Shown one piece after another: positions 9,706 through 18,690 of a stretch of DNA of 64,000 bases. A program made the translations under genes and the position numbers. Origin of the DNA: Mycobacterium florentinum (GTDB lineage Bacteria; Actinomycetota; Actinomycetes; Mycobacteriales; Mycobacteriaceae); NCBI RefSeq assembly GCF_010730355.1, contig NZ_AP022576.1:4092001-4156000 (forward strand), in the 5' to 3' direction. The notes below the pieces were generated by a model. The model worked only from the letters and a program-made list of their open reading frames with translations, searched no databases and was not told where the DNA came from. Position 1 is the first letter of the stretch. The number at the start of each line of letters is the position of its first letter.

Positions 9706-11223
9706 GTGGCCGAGTTCGTCGCAGCTATCGATCAGGGCACCACCAGCACCCGCTGCATGATTTTCGATCACGACGGCGCCGAGGTCGCACGTCACCAGCT
9801 TGAACACGAGCAGATCCTGCCCCAGGCCGGTTGGGTCGAACACAATCCGATCGAAATTTGGGAACGCACCTCCGCGGTGCTGCTGTCGGTATTGAATACT
9901 TCCAAATTCTCGACGAAAGACATTGCCGCGCTGGGAATTACAAACCAGCGCGAGACGACGCTGGTGTGGAATCGGCACACCGGCCGGCCGTATTACAACG
10001 CGATCGTCTGGCAGGACACCCGCACCGACCGGATCGCGTCGGCGCTGGACCGCGACGGACGTGGCGACGTGATCCGGCGCAAGGCCGGCCTGCCGCCGGC
10101 GACCTATTTTTCCGGCGGGAAACTGCAATGGATCCTGGAGAACGTCGACGGGGTACGCGCGGCCGCCGAAAACGGTGATGCCCTGTTCGGCACGCCGGAC
10201 ACCTGGGTGTTGTGGAACCTGACCGGCGGTCCGCGCGGCGGAGTGCACGTCACCGACGTGACCAATGCCAGCCGAACCATGCTGATGGATCTGGAAACGC
10301 TGGACTGGGATGACGAGCTGTTGTCGTTCTTTTCGATTCCGCGCGCGATGCTGCCGGCGATCGCGTCGTCGTCGCCGACGCAGCCCTACGGCGTCACCTC
10401 CAACGACGGACCCTTCGGCGACGAGGTGCCGATCACCGGAGTCCTGGGTGACCAGCACGCCGCGATGGTCGGACAGGTCTGCCTCAATGCGGGCGAGGCG
10501 AAAAACACCTACGGCACCGGCAATTTCCTGCTGCTCAATACCGGTGAGACCATCGTGCGGTCCGACAACGGTCTGCTGACCACCGTCTGTTATCAGTTCG
10601 GGGACGCCAAACCCGTCTACGCGCTGGAGGGCTCGATCGCGGTCACCGGTTCGGCGGTGCAGTGGCTGCGTGATCAGCTGGGCATCATCAGCGGTGCCGC
10701 GCAAAGCGAATGGCTGGCCCGCGAGGTTCCCGACAACGGCGGCGTGTATTTCGTCCCCGCGTTTTCCGGGTTGTTCGCCCCATACTGGCGGTCCGATGCG
10801 CGCGGCGCGATCGTCGGGCTGTCGCGATACAACACCAACGCGCATCTGGCCCGCGCGACGCTGGAGGCGATCTGCTACCAGAGCCGCGATGTGATGGATG
10901 CCATGGAAGCGGATTCCGGCGTGCGGCTTGAGGTGCTGAAGGTCGACGGGGGTATCACCCAAAACGAACTGTGCATGCAGATCCAGGCCGACGTGCTGGG
11001 CGTGGACGTGGTGCGGCCGGTGGTCGCCGAGACCACCGCGCTGGGTGCCGCCTACGCCGCCGGTCTGGCGGTGGGGTTCTGGGCCGATCCGTCCGACCTG
11101 CGGGCCAACTGGCAAGAAGACAAACGGTGGACGCCGAAATGGGACGCCGCCCTGCGCGCCGAGGGATATGCCGGGTGGCGTAAGGCGGTGCAGCGCACGC
11201 TGGATTGGGTCGACGTGTCATAG
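9706..11223 (+). CDS. glpK: Glycerol kinase
   Basis: 505 residues, FGGY kinase family; phosphorylates glycerol to glycerol 3-phosphate with ATP. The first phosphate loop [13 protein letters not shown] lies at about 8-20. The glycerol-binding segment is [11 protein letters not shown], the FGGY signature region is [19 protein letters not shown], and the adenosine loop [15 protein letters not shown] is near the C terminus. The GTG start is chosen because AAGGAG lies about 6 bases upstream and it places the first kinase strand at the N terminus. A strong hairpin follows the stop. Confidence 0.95.
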   Translation: MAEFVAAIDQGTTSTRCMIFDHDGAEVARHQLEHEQILPQAGWVEHNPIEIWERTSAVLLSVLNTSKFSTKDIAALGITNQRETTLVWNRHTGRPYYNAIVWQDTRTDRIASALDRDGRGDVIRRKAGLPPATYFSGGKLQWILENVDGVRAAAENGDALFGTPDTWVLWNLTGGPRGGVHVTDVTNASRTMLMDLETLDWDDELLSFFSIPRAMLPAIASSSPTQPYGVTSNDGPFGDEVPITGVLGDQHAAMVGQVCLNAGEAKNTYGTGNFLLLNTGETIVRSDNGLLTTVCYQFGDAKPVYALEGSIAVTGSAVQWLRDQLGIISGAAQSEWLAREVPDNGGVYFVPAFSGLFAPYWRSDARGAIVGLSRYNTNAHLARATLEAICYQSRDVMDAMEADSGVRLEVLKVDGGITQNELCMQIQADVLGVDVVRPVVAETTALGAAYAAGLAVGFWADPSDLRANWQEDKRWTPKWDAALRAEGYAGWRKAVQRTLDWVDVS

Positions 11224-11224
11224 C

Positions 11225-11259
11225 GAAATGCCCGCCGGCGCAGGGCCGACGGGCATTTC
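11225..11259. terminator. Hairpin terminator between convergent glpK and padR
   Basis: A perfect 10-base inverted repeat, GAAATGCCCG / CGGGCATTTC, with a 15-base GC-rich loop that can pair further. It lies between the two stop codons of convergent genes and so can act in both directions. Confidence 0.8.
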
Positions 11260-11271
11260 TCGGTAGATCGG

Positions 11272-11982
11272 TCAGTCCTCGCCGAGGATGCCGTAGACCT
11301 CGCGGCGCGCATTGTTCAGAATCTCGATGATGCGCTGCTGCTGGTCGGCGCTGGCGGCGTGCGCGGATTGCGCGACCGCCCCGAACAGCTGGCCGATGGC
11401 CGACCGCAGGTTCATCTGACCGGGGTCGGCGCCTTCGGTGATCTCGTCCCACGGCGGGGTCTCGACCTTCTCGGCCGCCACGCGCCCTTCCTCGGTCAGT
11501 TCGAAAAGCTTCTTGCTGCCATCGGATTGGCTCGCGGTGATCAGCCCTTCGTCGGTGAGCAGCTGCAGCGTCGGGTAGACCGAACCGGGGCTCGGCTTCC
11601 ACAGCCCGTTGCTGCGCTCGGCGATCTGCTGGATCATCTCGTAGCCGTGCATCGGCTGCTCGGCGAGCAGCGTAAGGATGGCCGCCCGCACGTCACCGCG
11701 GCGTCCGCGGCTTGCGTGGCCGCGACGGCGTCCGCCGCGCCGGCCGCCGGGGCCGAAACCGAAGCCCGGGCCGAAGCCGGGTCCAAAACCGGGCCCGAAG
11801 CCTGGGCCGAAACCGGGACCGAAGCCCTGTTCGCCGCCGTGCTCACGGAGCTGTTCGCGGAATTCGCGCCGTGCCTGGCGCCGGGCGTCGTGCATGGCCC
11901 GCCGTTGCGCGGGGCCGAAGCCGAATCCGAGACCCGGGTGACCGGCGAGCGGCCCCTCCGGGGGAGTGAATTGGTTGCTCAT
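11272..11982 (-). CDS. PadR-family transcriptional regulator with GFGP repeat N terminus
   Basis: 236 residues. The winged-helix PadR domain spans about 100-175, with EQPMHGYEMIQQIAERS, KPSPGSVYPTLQLLTDEGL and a C-terminal dimerisation helix. Before it lies an unusual N-terminal ~90-residue region with six to seven tandem Gly-Phe-Gly-Pro units and an Arg/Gly-rich patch (GGRRGGRRRGHASRGRR) that could bind nucleic acid. The ATG at 11982 is preferred because GAGGA lies about 10 bases upstream; an in-frame ATG at 11997 is the alternative. A palindromic operator lies 50 bp upstream, so autorepression is likely. The effector is unknown. Confidence 0.85.
   Translation of the reverse strand: MSNQFTPPEGPLAGHPGLGFGFGPAQRRAMHDARRQARREFREQLREHGGEQGFGPGFGPGFGPGFGPGFGPGFGFGPGGRRGGRRRGHASRGRRGDVRAAILTLLAEQPMHGYEMIQQIAERSNGLWKPSPGSVYPTLQLLTDEGLITASQSDGSKKLFELTEEGRVAAEKVETPPWDEITEGADPGQMNLRSAIGQLFGAVAQSAHAASADQQQRIIEILNNARREVYGILGED
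11750..11828. repeat. 12-bp tandem repeats coding for Gly-Phe-Gly-Pro
   Basis: Imperfect 12-base units of the form CCGAAGCCGGGN on the plus strand. They encode the GFGP array in the N terminus of the PadR regulator on the minus strand. Unit number could vary by slippage without changing frame. Confidence 0.75.
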
Positions 11983-12031
11983 TGTTGTAGTCCTCATGTT
12001 TTCGGGGTTGCGCACCGTCCGTGCGCTTCGG

Positions 12032-12045
12032 TATATCACGATATA
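12032..12045. promoter_or_regulatory. Palindromic operator, probably for the adjacent PadR regulator
   Basis: TATATCACGATATA: perfect 6-base arms around a 2-base centre, AT-rich in a very GC-rich setting. It lies 50 bp upstream of padR and about 135 bp upstream of the divergent membrane-protein gene. PadR regulators usually bind such palindromes in their own promoters. Confidence 0.6.
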
Positions 12046-12180
12046 TCGGAAGCGATCGCGATGCAACTATGAATATCGGCTGGCGGCGGTCAATTCCGCG
12101 TTCGCGCGGCCCTGAGCTGCGGGAACGGTAGGCGCCCAGGACTCGTTTGTCCCGGGCGGGCGACGGGTACGGACTCCGTG

Positions 12181-12570
12181 ATGAACGCAAAGAACTCCAA
12201 CATGACGTTCGACAGCGACACGCACGGCACCGGGTCGGCGCGGCGCGACCGCGGTCAGGATCGGCCCGCGCGGCCGTGGGTGAACTGGGGTTTGGCGCTG
12301 TCGACGGTGCCGGCCGCGGCGATCGTCATGCTCTTCGCGCTCGGCGCGGTGATGAGTACCGACGGGTGTACCGATCGCACGTGCTCCGATGGCGGCGGGG
12401 GCGCGATCGACTTCGGCGTCGCCTTTTACGGGGCGCCGCTGGTGGCGTTCGTCGTCATCCTCGTCACATTTTTCACGGCCAAGCGCCGCGGCGGCATCGC
12501 GGTGCCGTTGTTCGGCTGGGCGCTGCTTGTCGCCGACGTCGCCGCAATGGCCGCCAGCGTCGCGCGGTAG
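12181..12570 (+). CDS. Small membrane protein of unknown function
   Basis: 129 residues. A polar, charged N terminus (about 1-32) is followed by three predicted membrane segments: LALSTVPAAAIVMLFALGAV, VAFYGAPLVAFVVILVTFF and VPLFGWALLVADVAAMAAS. The first loop holds a Cys pair, TDGCTDRTCSDGGG, that could form an outside disulfide. No family recognised. The ATG at 12181 follows a possible in-frame GTG at 12178. It is divergent from padR and shares its promoter region, so it may be a PadR target. Confidence 0.6.
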   Translation: MNAKNSNMTFDSDTHGTGSARRDRGQDRPARPWVNWGLALSTVPAAAIVMLFALGAVMSTDGCTDRTCSDGGGGAIDFGVAFYGAPLVAFVVILVTFFTAKRRGGIAVPLFGWALLVADVAAMAASVAR

Positions 12571-12576
12571 CCGGTC

Positions 12577-13503
12577 CTAGCCTGGCGGCGAGAAGCCGCC
12601 GGTTTGCTGTCCCTGCGGCGGTGTCGCCTCCGGGGCTGCCTGCCGCGGCCAGGCGACCGGTTGTTGCGGCGTGGCCACCGGCGGTGGGGCGGGCCACGCC
12701 GGCGGCGCGTAGTACTGCGGCGGTCCGGCCGCCCAGGGGCCGGGCGGTGGGCCCGGCGGCATGGCGGGGCGCAGCCGCGCCAGCTCGCGGCGGTGGCGTT
12801 CGGCCAGCACGGCGGCCAGTACCAGCTCGGGCGGGGCGCCGGGCGGGGGCGGCGGCGCGATCCTGGACACCACGTCACCGGTGATTCGGTATGCCATCTG
12901 CGCGCGCAGCTGGGGCTCGAGTTGGTGTGCCCGCGAAAGGAATTGGCGTGCGACCTCGGCCTGGCCGGCATCGAGGTTCGACAATTGCAGCGACGAAGCC
13001 CACCACGCCAGCGATGGCGGCATCATCGGCGGCGGCCCCAATCGCGGCCCGCGTTCACTGACGACGACGGTGCCCGCGAAGATGTCGCCGACGCGTTTGG
13101 CCTTTGCCGAGAAGATGCTGCAGATGACGGCCGGGCTGCCCGCGAGCATCCAGATCTCCACCACCGATGCCAACGCGCGAAAAAGGGCCTGCCGGAAGCG
13201 TTCTGGGCCGCCGTCGTCGGACACCACGCGCAGGCCCATGATGATCTTGCCGACCGACCGGCCCCGGGTGGCCGTCTCGAACGCCATCGGATAGCCGACC
13301 ATCACCAGCACCGTGAAGATGATCAGGATGGCACCGCTGAGCGCTCCGTCGAATTGGGTCAGTGTGGCCGCCCACAGCATCAGCCCGACGATGTACAAGA
13401 GGAAGATCACCGTGATGTCGATCAGCGCGCTCAGGGCTCGCACCGGCAGCTGGGCGATTTGCACGTCCAGCACCACGGCGTCCCCGGTCACCACCTCCGA
13501 CAT
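12577..13503 (-). CDS. RDD-family membrane protein with Pro-rich tail, Rv3695 type
   Basis: 308 residues. The RDD domain covers about 18-150. It has LPVRALSALIDITVIFLLYIV (the Arg-Asp/Asp-like first helix), two further membrane segments (SGAILIIFTVLVMVGYP; VVEIWMLAGSPAVICSIF) and AKRVGDIFAGTVVV at the end. Residues 155-308 are cytosolic, with a short helical part and a Pro/Ala/Gln-rich tail. Transport or osmoadaptation roles are proposed for RDD proteins, but none is shown for this branch. It is divergent from the SpoIIM-type gene. Confidence 0.8.
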   Translation of the reverse strand: MSEVVTGDAVVLDVQIAQLPVRALSALIDITVIFLLYIVGLMLWAATLTQFDGALSGAILIIFTVLVMVGYPMAFETATRGRSVGKIIMGLRVVSDDGGPERFRQALFRALASVVEIWMLAGSPAVICSIFSAKAKRVGDIFAGTVVVSERGPRLGPPPMMPPSLAWWASSLQLSNLDAGQAEVARQFLSRAHQLEPQLRAQMAYRITGDVVSRIAPPPPPGAPPELVLAAVLAERHRRELARLRPAMPPGPPPGPWAAGPPQYYAPPAWPAPPPVATPQQPVAWPRQAAPEATPPQGQQTGGFSPPG

Positions 13504-13580
13504 AACAACGAACGGTACAGGTTCGCCGGGTGTGGCCGGCTGCGGTCGGTGACCCCGAAATAGCTATTAGACTGCCCAAG

Positions 13581-14573
13581 GTGGACGTCGACGCATTCGT
13601 GCTGACCCATCGCCCGACCTGGGACCGGCTTGACCAGTTGATCAAGAGGCGCAGGTCGCTGACGGGTGCCGAAGTCGACGAACTGGTCGAGCTGTACCAG
13701 CGGGTGTCCACCCATCTGTCGATGCTGCGGTCGGCGTCGTCGGATTCGCTGATGATCGGTCGGCTGTCGAGCCTGATCGCGCGGGCGCGCTCGGCCGTCA
13801 CCGGTGCCCATGCGCCGCTGAGCAGCACCTTCATCAGGTTCTGGACGGTGTCCTTCCCGGTGACCGCCTACCGAGCCGGGCGGTGGTGGTTGGGCACCGC
13901 GGCGGCCTTCCTCGGTGTCGCGGTGATCATCGCGTTCTGGGTGGCCGGCAACCCCGACGTACAGGCCGCGATCGGAACACCCAGCGACATCGACCAATTG
14001 GTCAACCACGACATCGCCGACTACTACAGCGAACACCCCGCGCTGGCGTTCGCCCTGCAGGTCTGGGTGAACAACTCCTGGGTCTCTGCCCAGTGCATCG
14101 CGTTTTCGGTGCTGCTCGGATTGCCGATTCCGATCGTGCTGTTCGAAAACGCGGCCAACCTGGGTTTGATCGCGGGCCTGATGTTCCAGGCCGGCAAGGG
14201 CGACATCCTGCTGGGTTTGCTGCTTCCGCACGGTCTGCTCGAGCTGACCGCGGTGTTCCTGTCCGGGGCGGCGGGGATGCGGCTGGGCTGGTCGGTGATA
14301 TCGCCCGGAGACCGGCCCCGCGGCCAGGCGCTCGCCGAACAGGGCCGCGCCGTCGTGTCGGTGGCGGTGGGACTCGTCGCCGTGCTGCTGGTGTCCGGGC
14401 TGATCGAAGCAATGGTGACGCCATCGCATTTGCCGACGTTTGTCCGCATCGGTATCGGGATCGCCGCCGAGGCGGCGTTCCTGGCGTACGTCATCTATTT
14501 CGGGCGTCGAGCGGTGAAGGCCGGGGAGACCGGCGACATCGACGATGCGCCCGACGTGATTCCCACCCGCTGA
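13581..14573 (+). CDS. Stage II sporulation protein M-like (DUF95) membrane protein, Rv3694c type
   Basis: 330 residues from GTG 13581. An N-terminal helical part with RPTWDRLDQLIKRRRSLTGAEVDELVELYQ (about 10-40) precedes five or so membrane segments, including WWLGTAAAFLGVAVIIAFWV, AFSVLLGLPIPIVLF, LLGLLLPHGLLELTAVFLSGAAG and VSVAVGLVAVLLVSGLIEAM. The PHGLLEL motif is characteristic of SpoIIM/DUF95. It is commonly clustered with RDD and MoxR/DUF58 genes, as here, which suggests a shared envelope-related membrane system. Confidence 0.82.
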   Translation: MDVDAFVLTHRPTWDRLDQLIKRRRSLTGAEVDELVELYQRVSTHLSMLRSASSDSLMIGRLSSLIARARSAVTGAHAPLSSTFIRFWTVSFPVTAYRAGRWWLGTAAAFLGVAVIIAFWVAGNPDVQAAIGTPSDIDQLVNHDIADYYSEHPALAFALQVWVNNSWVSAQCIAFSVLLGLPIPIVLFENAANLGLIAGLMFQAGKGDILLGLLLPHGLLELTAVFLSGAAGMRLGWSVISPGDRPRGQALAEQGRAVVSVAVGLVAVLLVSGLIEAMVTPSHLPTFVRIGIGIAAEAAFLAYVIYFGRRAVKAGETGDIDDAPDVIPTR

Positions 14574-14581
14574 CCCGGGAT

Positions 14582-15904
14582 CTACAGCCGCCCAGTCGCT
14601 TTCATCGCCAGGTACCGGTCGGCCAGGGCGGGCGCCAGGTCGTCGGGTGGCGCGTCGACCACTTCGACCCCGCTATGACGCAGCCGCGTCGCGATCGCGC
14701 GGCGGTCGTTGCGGGACCGTTCGGCGGCGGCCGCGTCGTAGACGGCCGCCGCATCCGAACGCCCGGCGGCCATCTGGTCTACCCGCGGGTCGGAGACCGC
14801 GGCGACGATCAGATGGTGCTTGGACGACAGCTGCGGCAACACCGGCAGCAGGCCCTCGTCCAGGGCGGTGGCGTTGAGGTCGGTCAGCAGCACCACCAGG
14901 GATCGCCGCCGGATGCGCCGCTTGATGGCGGCAACCATTGCGCGCCAATCGGATTCGACAAGCGTCGGTTGCAGCGGGGCCATCGCCTCCACCAGCTGGG
15001 CGAGCAGCTCGGTGCGCGACGCGCCGAACACGCCGGCCCGGCTCACCCGGTCGTGGGCGAGGAAGTCGACATGATCGCCGGCCCGCGACGCGAGCGCGGC
15101 CAGCAGCAGTGCGGCGTCCATCGACCAGTCCAGCCGGGGCCAGCCCGCGGGGTCGGCCGCGGTCGGGTCGACTCCGACACGCCCCGCCGCCATGCGCCCG
15201 GTGTCGAGCACGATCACCACCCGACGATCGCGTTCGGGCCGCCAGGTGCGGACCATGACGTCGGCCCGACGCGCCGAAGCGCGCCAGTCGATGGAGCGTA
15301 CGTCGTCGCCGACGACATACTCGCGCAGCGAGTCGAATTCGGTTCCCTGTCCACGGATCAGCGTCGGCAGCAGGCCGTCGATCTCGCGCAGTTTGGCCAG
15401 CCGCGACGGCAGGTGCTTGCGCGACAGGAAGGGTGGCAGCACCCGGACCTGACCGGGCACCGGCTGCGAACCCTGCCGCCCCGCCAGGCCCAGCGGCCCG
15501 ATCGATCGGGCGGTGACCACCGCCGCGCGCTGGTCGCCGCGGCGGACCGGTCGCAGGTGCGTCTGGACGTGGTGATGTTGCCCGGCGCCGATTTTGACCG
15601 CGTGTATGCGCGGTTCGGCGCGCGCGCTCGGTGGCCAGGCATCGCGGATGTGGCCGCGGAAGCGGCGGGGGCCGTCGTTGTGGATCTCCAGATTCACGTC
15701 CACCGGTTGGCCAAGACGCGCCGAGCTGTCCGGCGAACGGACATAGCGCAGTTTGCGGGTGCTGGCCGCCAGCGCGATGTCGGCGACAACCACCGCCGCC
15801 AGCGCCGCCAGAAGCACCTCGAAAACCTTTGCCGGCCAAGGAGAGAGCGCGATCGGCACGATGCAGATCAGCGCCACCAGGCCGGTGCGCCCGGTCAGAA
15901 TCAC
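14582..15904 (-). CDS. DUF58 (von Willebrand-like) protein, Rv3693 type
   Basis: 440 residues from GTG 15904. Two membrane segments lie at the N terminus (GLVALICIVPIALSPWPAKVFEVLLAALAAVVVADIALA). A beta-rich domain follows, then the DUF58 signature EFDSLREYVVGDDVRSIDWRASARR (about 230-255, central motif only quoted in part) and a vWA-like metal-site segment VVIVLDTGRMAAG. DUF58 proteins are the usual partners of MoxR AAA+ ATPases. The GTG overlaps the moxR stop by one base, so the two are coupled. It is last in the five-gene operon. Confidence 0.82.
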   Translation of the reverse strand: MILTGRTGLVALICIVPIALSPWPAKVFEVLLAALAAVVVADIALAASTRKLRYVRSPDSSARLGQPVDVNLEIHNDGPRRFRGHIRDAWPPSARAEPRIHAVKIGAGQHHHVQTHLRPVRRGDQRAAVVTARSIGPLGLAGRQGSQPVPGQVRVLPPFLSRKHLPSRLAKLREIDGLLPTLIRGQGTEFDSLREYVVGDDVRSIDWRASARRADVMVRTWRPERDRRVVIVLDTGRMAAGRVGVDPTAADPAGWPRLDWSMDAALLLAALASRAGDHVDFLAHDRVSRAGVFGASRTELLAQLVEAMAPLQPTLVESDWRAMVAAIKRRIRRRSLVVLLTDLNATALDEGLLPVLPQLSSKHHLIVAAVSDPRVDQMAAGRSDAAAVYDAAAAERSRNDRRAIATRLRHSGVEVVDAPPDDLAPALADRYLAMKATGRL

Positions 15905-16899
15905 TAGCGCGGCACCGGAACCGACGCCAAGATGCCGTCGAGCACGCCGTCGGGCGTCGCGCCCTCGAGTTCGGCTTCGGGGCGAAGCATCACCCGGTGC
16001 CGCAGCGTGGGGCGGGCCATCGCCTTCACGTCGTCGGGAGTGACGTAGTTGCGCCCGGACAGCCACGCCCACGAGCGCGCGGTGCCCAGCAGCGCCGTGG
16101 CGCCGCGCGGTGACACGCCGAGTTGCAGGGCGGGCGACGAGCGGGTCGCTCCGACGATGTCGACGATGTAGCCCAGCACCTCGTCGGCGATCAGAACCTG
16201 TTGCACCGCTTCGCGACCGGCCGCCAGCTCGGCGGGCCCGGCGACCGGTTTGATCGCGGACAGGTCGCGGGGGTCGAAGCCGTGGGTGTGCCGGCCGAGG
16301 ATGGCGATTTCGGAATCACGAGATGGCAGCGTCACATTCAGTTTGAGCAGGAAGCGGTCGAGTTGGGCTTCCGGCAACTGGTAGGTGCCCTCGTATTCGA
16401 TGGGGTTCTGGGTGGCGGCGACGATGAATGGGTCTGGCAGCGGCCGGGATTCGCCGTCCACGCTGACCTGACGCTCCTCCATGGCCTCGAGCAGGGCGGC
16501 CTGTGTTTTGGGTGGAGTGCGGTTGATCTCGTCTGCCAGTAGGAGATTGGTGAATACCGGGCCAGGCCGGAACGCGAACGCTGCGGTGCGGGCGTCGTAT
16601 ACCAGTGATCCGGTGACGTCGCCGGGCATCAGGTCGGGGGTGAACTGCACGCGCTTGAACTCCAGTTGCAATGCCGCGGACAATGCCCGGACCAGCAGTG
16701 TCTTCGCCACTCCCGGAACACCTTCCAGCAGTACGTGCCCGCGACACAGCAGCGCGATCACCAGCCCGCTGATCACGCCTTCCTGTCCGACGACGGCCTT
16801 GGCGAGTTCGCCGCGTAACGCAAGCAGTGCGTCTCGGGCGGAGACCGCGAGCGGGGATCCGGTGGTGGCGGCTTGCGGGGTGGAAGGGGACTGTGTCAC
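15904..16899 (-). CDS. moxR2: MoxR-family AAA+ ATPase
   Basis: 331 residues. Walker A is GVPGVAKTLLV (about 60-70), Walker B is LLLADEINRTPPKTQAALLEAMEE (about 126-149), and sensor 1 is FIVAATQNPIEYEGTYQLPEA. The C-terminal lid has SPRGATALLGTARSWA. These are MoxR ATPases that act as chaperones for vWA/DUF58 partners. The GTG start overlaps the stop of the DUF4350 gene in a GTGA tetranucleotide. Symbol given by order and similarity to Rv3692. Confidence 0.85.
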   Translation of the reverse strand: MTQSPSTPQAATTGSPLAVSARDALLALRGELAKAVVGQEGVISGLVIALLCRGHVLLEGVPGVAKTLLVRALSAALQLEFKRVQFTPDLMPGDVTGSLVYDARTAAFAFRPGPVFTNLLLADEINRTPPKTQAALLEAMEERQVSVDGESRPLPDPFIVAATQNPIEYEGTYQLPEAQLDRFLLKLNVTLPSRDSEIAILGRHTHGFDPRDLSAIKPVAGPAELAAGREAVQQVLIADEVLGYIVDIVGATRSSPALQLGVSPRGATALLGTARSWAWLSGRNYVTPDDVKAMARPTLRHRVMLRPEAELEGATPDGVLDGILASVPVPR

Positions 16900-18035
16900 G
16901 AGTTGGTGACCTGCCTTTCGATTTCGTCGAGCGCACGGGCGAGTTGGAGCAAGTCGTTGTCGGTGCCCGGCGGTGGGCCGAACAGGTGGTAGGAAACAAA
17001 TCCCGCGTCAATCCCGGTGCGTTGGGCGACGGTCATCACCACCGCCTGCGCCTGGGCGCCGGTGCCCAGGCCGAGCCGGGGTAGCAGCCGCTGCAGCGTC
17101 GCGGTGCGCAGGGCTGCCGCGGCGCGATCGCGCGCCCGGCGGGAGCGATACAACCGGCCGCGGCCCTCCACGGTCTCCGAGGCGCGCACCACGACGGGTA
17201 GGTCCTCGGCCACCAGCGGGCCGGGGCGGCGACCCTTCCACAGCGCAACCAGCAACACGACCACCCACAGTTGCCAGACGATCCAGTTCACGTTGTCCGG
17301 AATCAGGTCGAAAATTGATGTGGCAGACGTAGTTTCACCTTCGATGTGGTGTGGTGCGTACCAGATCAGGCGGGGGCGGTCGCCCGCGAGATTCATCGCC
17401 AGCGCGGCGTTGCCCGCCTGCGCCAGGGCTTGATTGGTCATGAAGTCGCTGCTGCCGACCGCCGTGATGGTTCGCCCGCCATCGCGGAAGCGGATCAGCA
17501 CCCCGTCGTAACAGCGAGTGATCACCCGGGTGTCGTTGACGTCGAAGGTGTCGCTGGGACCGAATCGAACCGACCCGGCCCGAGTGGCCTCGCGCAGCGT
17601 GCAATTCGGCTCGCTGTCGAAGGCGCTGGCACCCGAGATGCGCACGCCGGGCAGCAGTGCCTCGCGGGTTCGCGCGGTCGGCTCGACCAGGAGCAAATCG
17701 CCGGGCGCCTTGGCCAGCCGCTCCAGCATGTCCTCGGACAGATACTGGCTCTGCGCCACCAGGATCAGCGTGTCGGGGCGTGCCGCCTGTTCGACGTCGG
17801 CCAGCTTATCGGCGACGACAACGTCGACACCGCCGTCGCGCAGCAGCGTCACCAACGCGTGGGCGCCGTCGGGTCCGGTGGACTCCGCGTCCATGCGGGC
17901 ACCCGGTCGCGGCGCCGTCAGGTAGGCACCTATCCAGGCGACCAGCGCGAGCGCGATCAACGTGAGCGCGATTCCGCGCCACGATCGCCATCGGCCGGTG
18001 GTTGCGGCCGCGGGGGCCGGCGCCGTCGTGGCCAT
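16896..18035 (-). CDS. DUF4350 membrane protein, Rv3691 type
   Basis: 379 residues from the ATG at 18035, which sits in a TGATG overlap with the upstream DUF4129 stop; an in-frame ATG at 18053 would add six residues. One membrane helix lies near the N terminus (GIALTLIALALVAWIGAYLTA) and another at about 265-285 (NWIVWQLWVVVLLVALW). The outside domain between them is the DUF4350 fold (PDGAHALVTLLRDGGVDVVV, then LLLVEPTARTREALLPGV). It belongs to the MoxR/DUF58 operon. Function unknown. Confidence 0.78.
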   Translation of the reverse strand: MATTAPAPAAATTGRWRSWRGIALTLIALALVAWIGAYLTAPRPGARMDAESTGPDGAHALVTLLRDGGVDVVVADKLADVEQAARPDTLILVAQSQYLSEDMLERLAKAPGDLLLVEPTARTREALLPGVRISGASAFDSEPNCTLREATRAGSVRFGPSDTFDVNDTRVITRCYDGVLIRFRDGGRTITAVGSSDFMTNQALAQAGNAALAMNLAGDRPRLIWYAPHHIEGETTSATSIFDLIPDNVNWIVWQLWVVVLLVALWKGRRPGPLVAEDLPVVVRASETVEGRGRLYRSRRARDRAAAALRTATLQRLLPRLGLGTGAQAQAVVMTVAQRTGIDAGFVSYHLFGPPPGTDNDLLQLARALDEIERQVTNS

Positions 18036-18688
18036 CACCGCACCTGTGCCCATGATTCGACCGGCGTGTAATGCCCGGCCGCGGGTGCGGTGGCCGGTGC
18101 CCGCATTCGCAAGTGGTCGTCGAGGTCGGCGATCATCTGGTAGGCGGACTGGGTCCCGGGCACCTCGCCGTACGTGACATCATTGAATGCCGTTGCCGCC
18201 TGGGATAATTCGTCCGTGAGATGCGGCAACACCTCGCCGGCGTCTCGCGCCAGCTCGTTGGCGGTGCGCCCCGGCGCCGGGTTCAGCACCCCGGTCTCTT
18301 CGAGCTGGCGGGCAATGGCGCGCAACCGATGGCGAATTGCCGCGGTCCAATTTCCTTCCGCCGCGTAGCGTTCCGCGGTCTCACGATGTTGAGCCGCGGT
18401 GAGCAGTGCGGTTTCGAACAACTGGTAGTCGCCGCGGCGCCTGGTGCGCATGGTGCGCCGAGCGATCTGGATGGCAACCACGACTGCGATGGCCAGCAGG
18501 GTGAGCAGCACCGCGGTGGTCAACCAGCCACCCGGTAGCGAGGAGGTCTTCTGCAGCAGCCGGTACAGCAGCTCGTTGATCCAATCGACGAGCTGCTGCA
18601 TGGCCGACGCCTTGGTGTAGATCGGCTTGCTGAGCTCGTCGGCCGCGGCCTGATGTGCGGCATCGCGGTCGATGTCGATGGAAGGCAC
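18035..18688 (-). CDS. DUF4129 membrane protein, Rv3690 type
   Basis: 217 residues from GTG 18688. A short outside N terminus precedes one membrane helix (GGWLTTAVLLTLLAIAVVVAIQIA, about 57-80). The cytoplasmic DUF4129 domain follows, with the helical repeat AERYAAEGNWTAAIRHRLRAI and GRTANELARDA. It starts 2 bases after the stop of the multi-pass membrane gene and its TGA overlaps the next ATG. DUF4129 commonly accompanies MoxR/DUF58/DUF4350 clusters. Function not established. Confidence 0.78.
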   Translation of the reverse strand: MPSIDIDRDAAHQAAADELSKPIYTKASAMQQLVDWINELLYRLLQKTSSLPGGWLTTAVLLTLLAIAVVVAIQIARRTMRTRRRGDYQLFETALLTAAQHRETAERYAAEGNWTAAIRHRLRAIARQLEETGVLNPAPGRTANELARDAGEVLPHLTDELSQAATAFNDVTYGEVPGTQSAYQMIADLDDHLRMRAPATAPAAGHYTPVESWAQVR

Positions 18689-18690
18689 GC

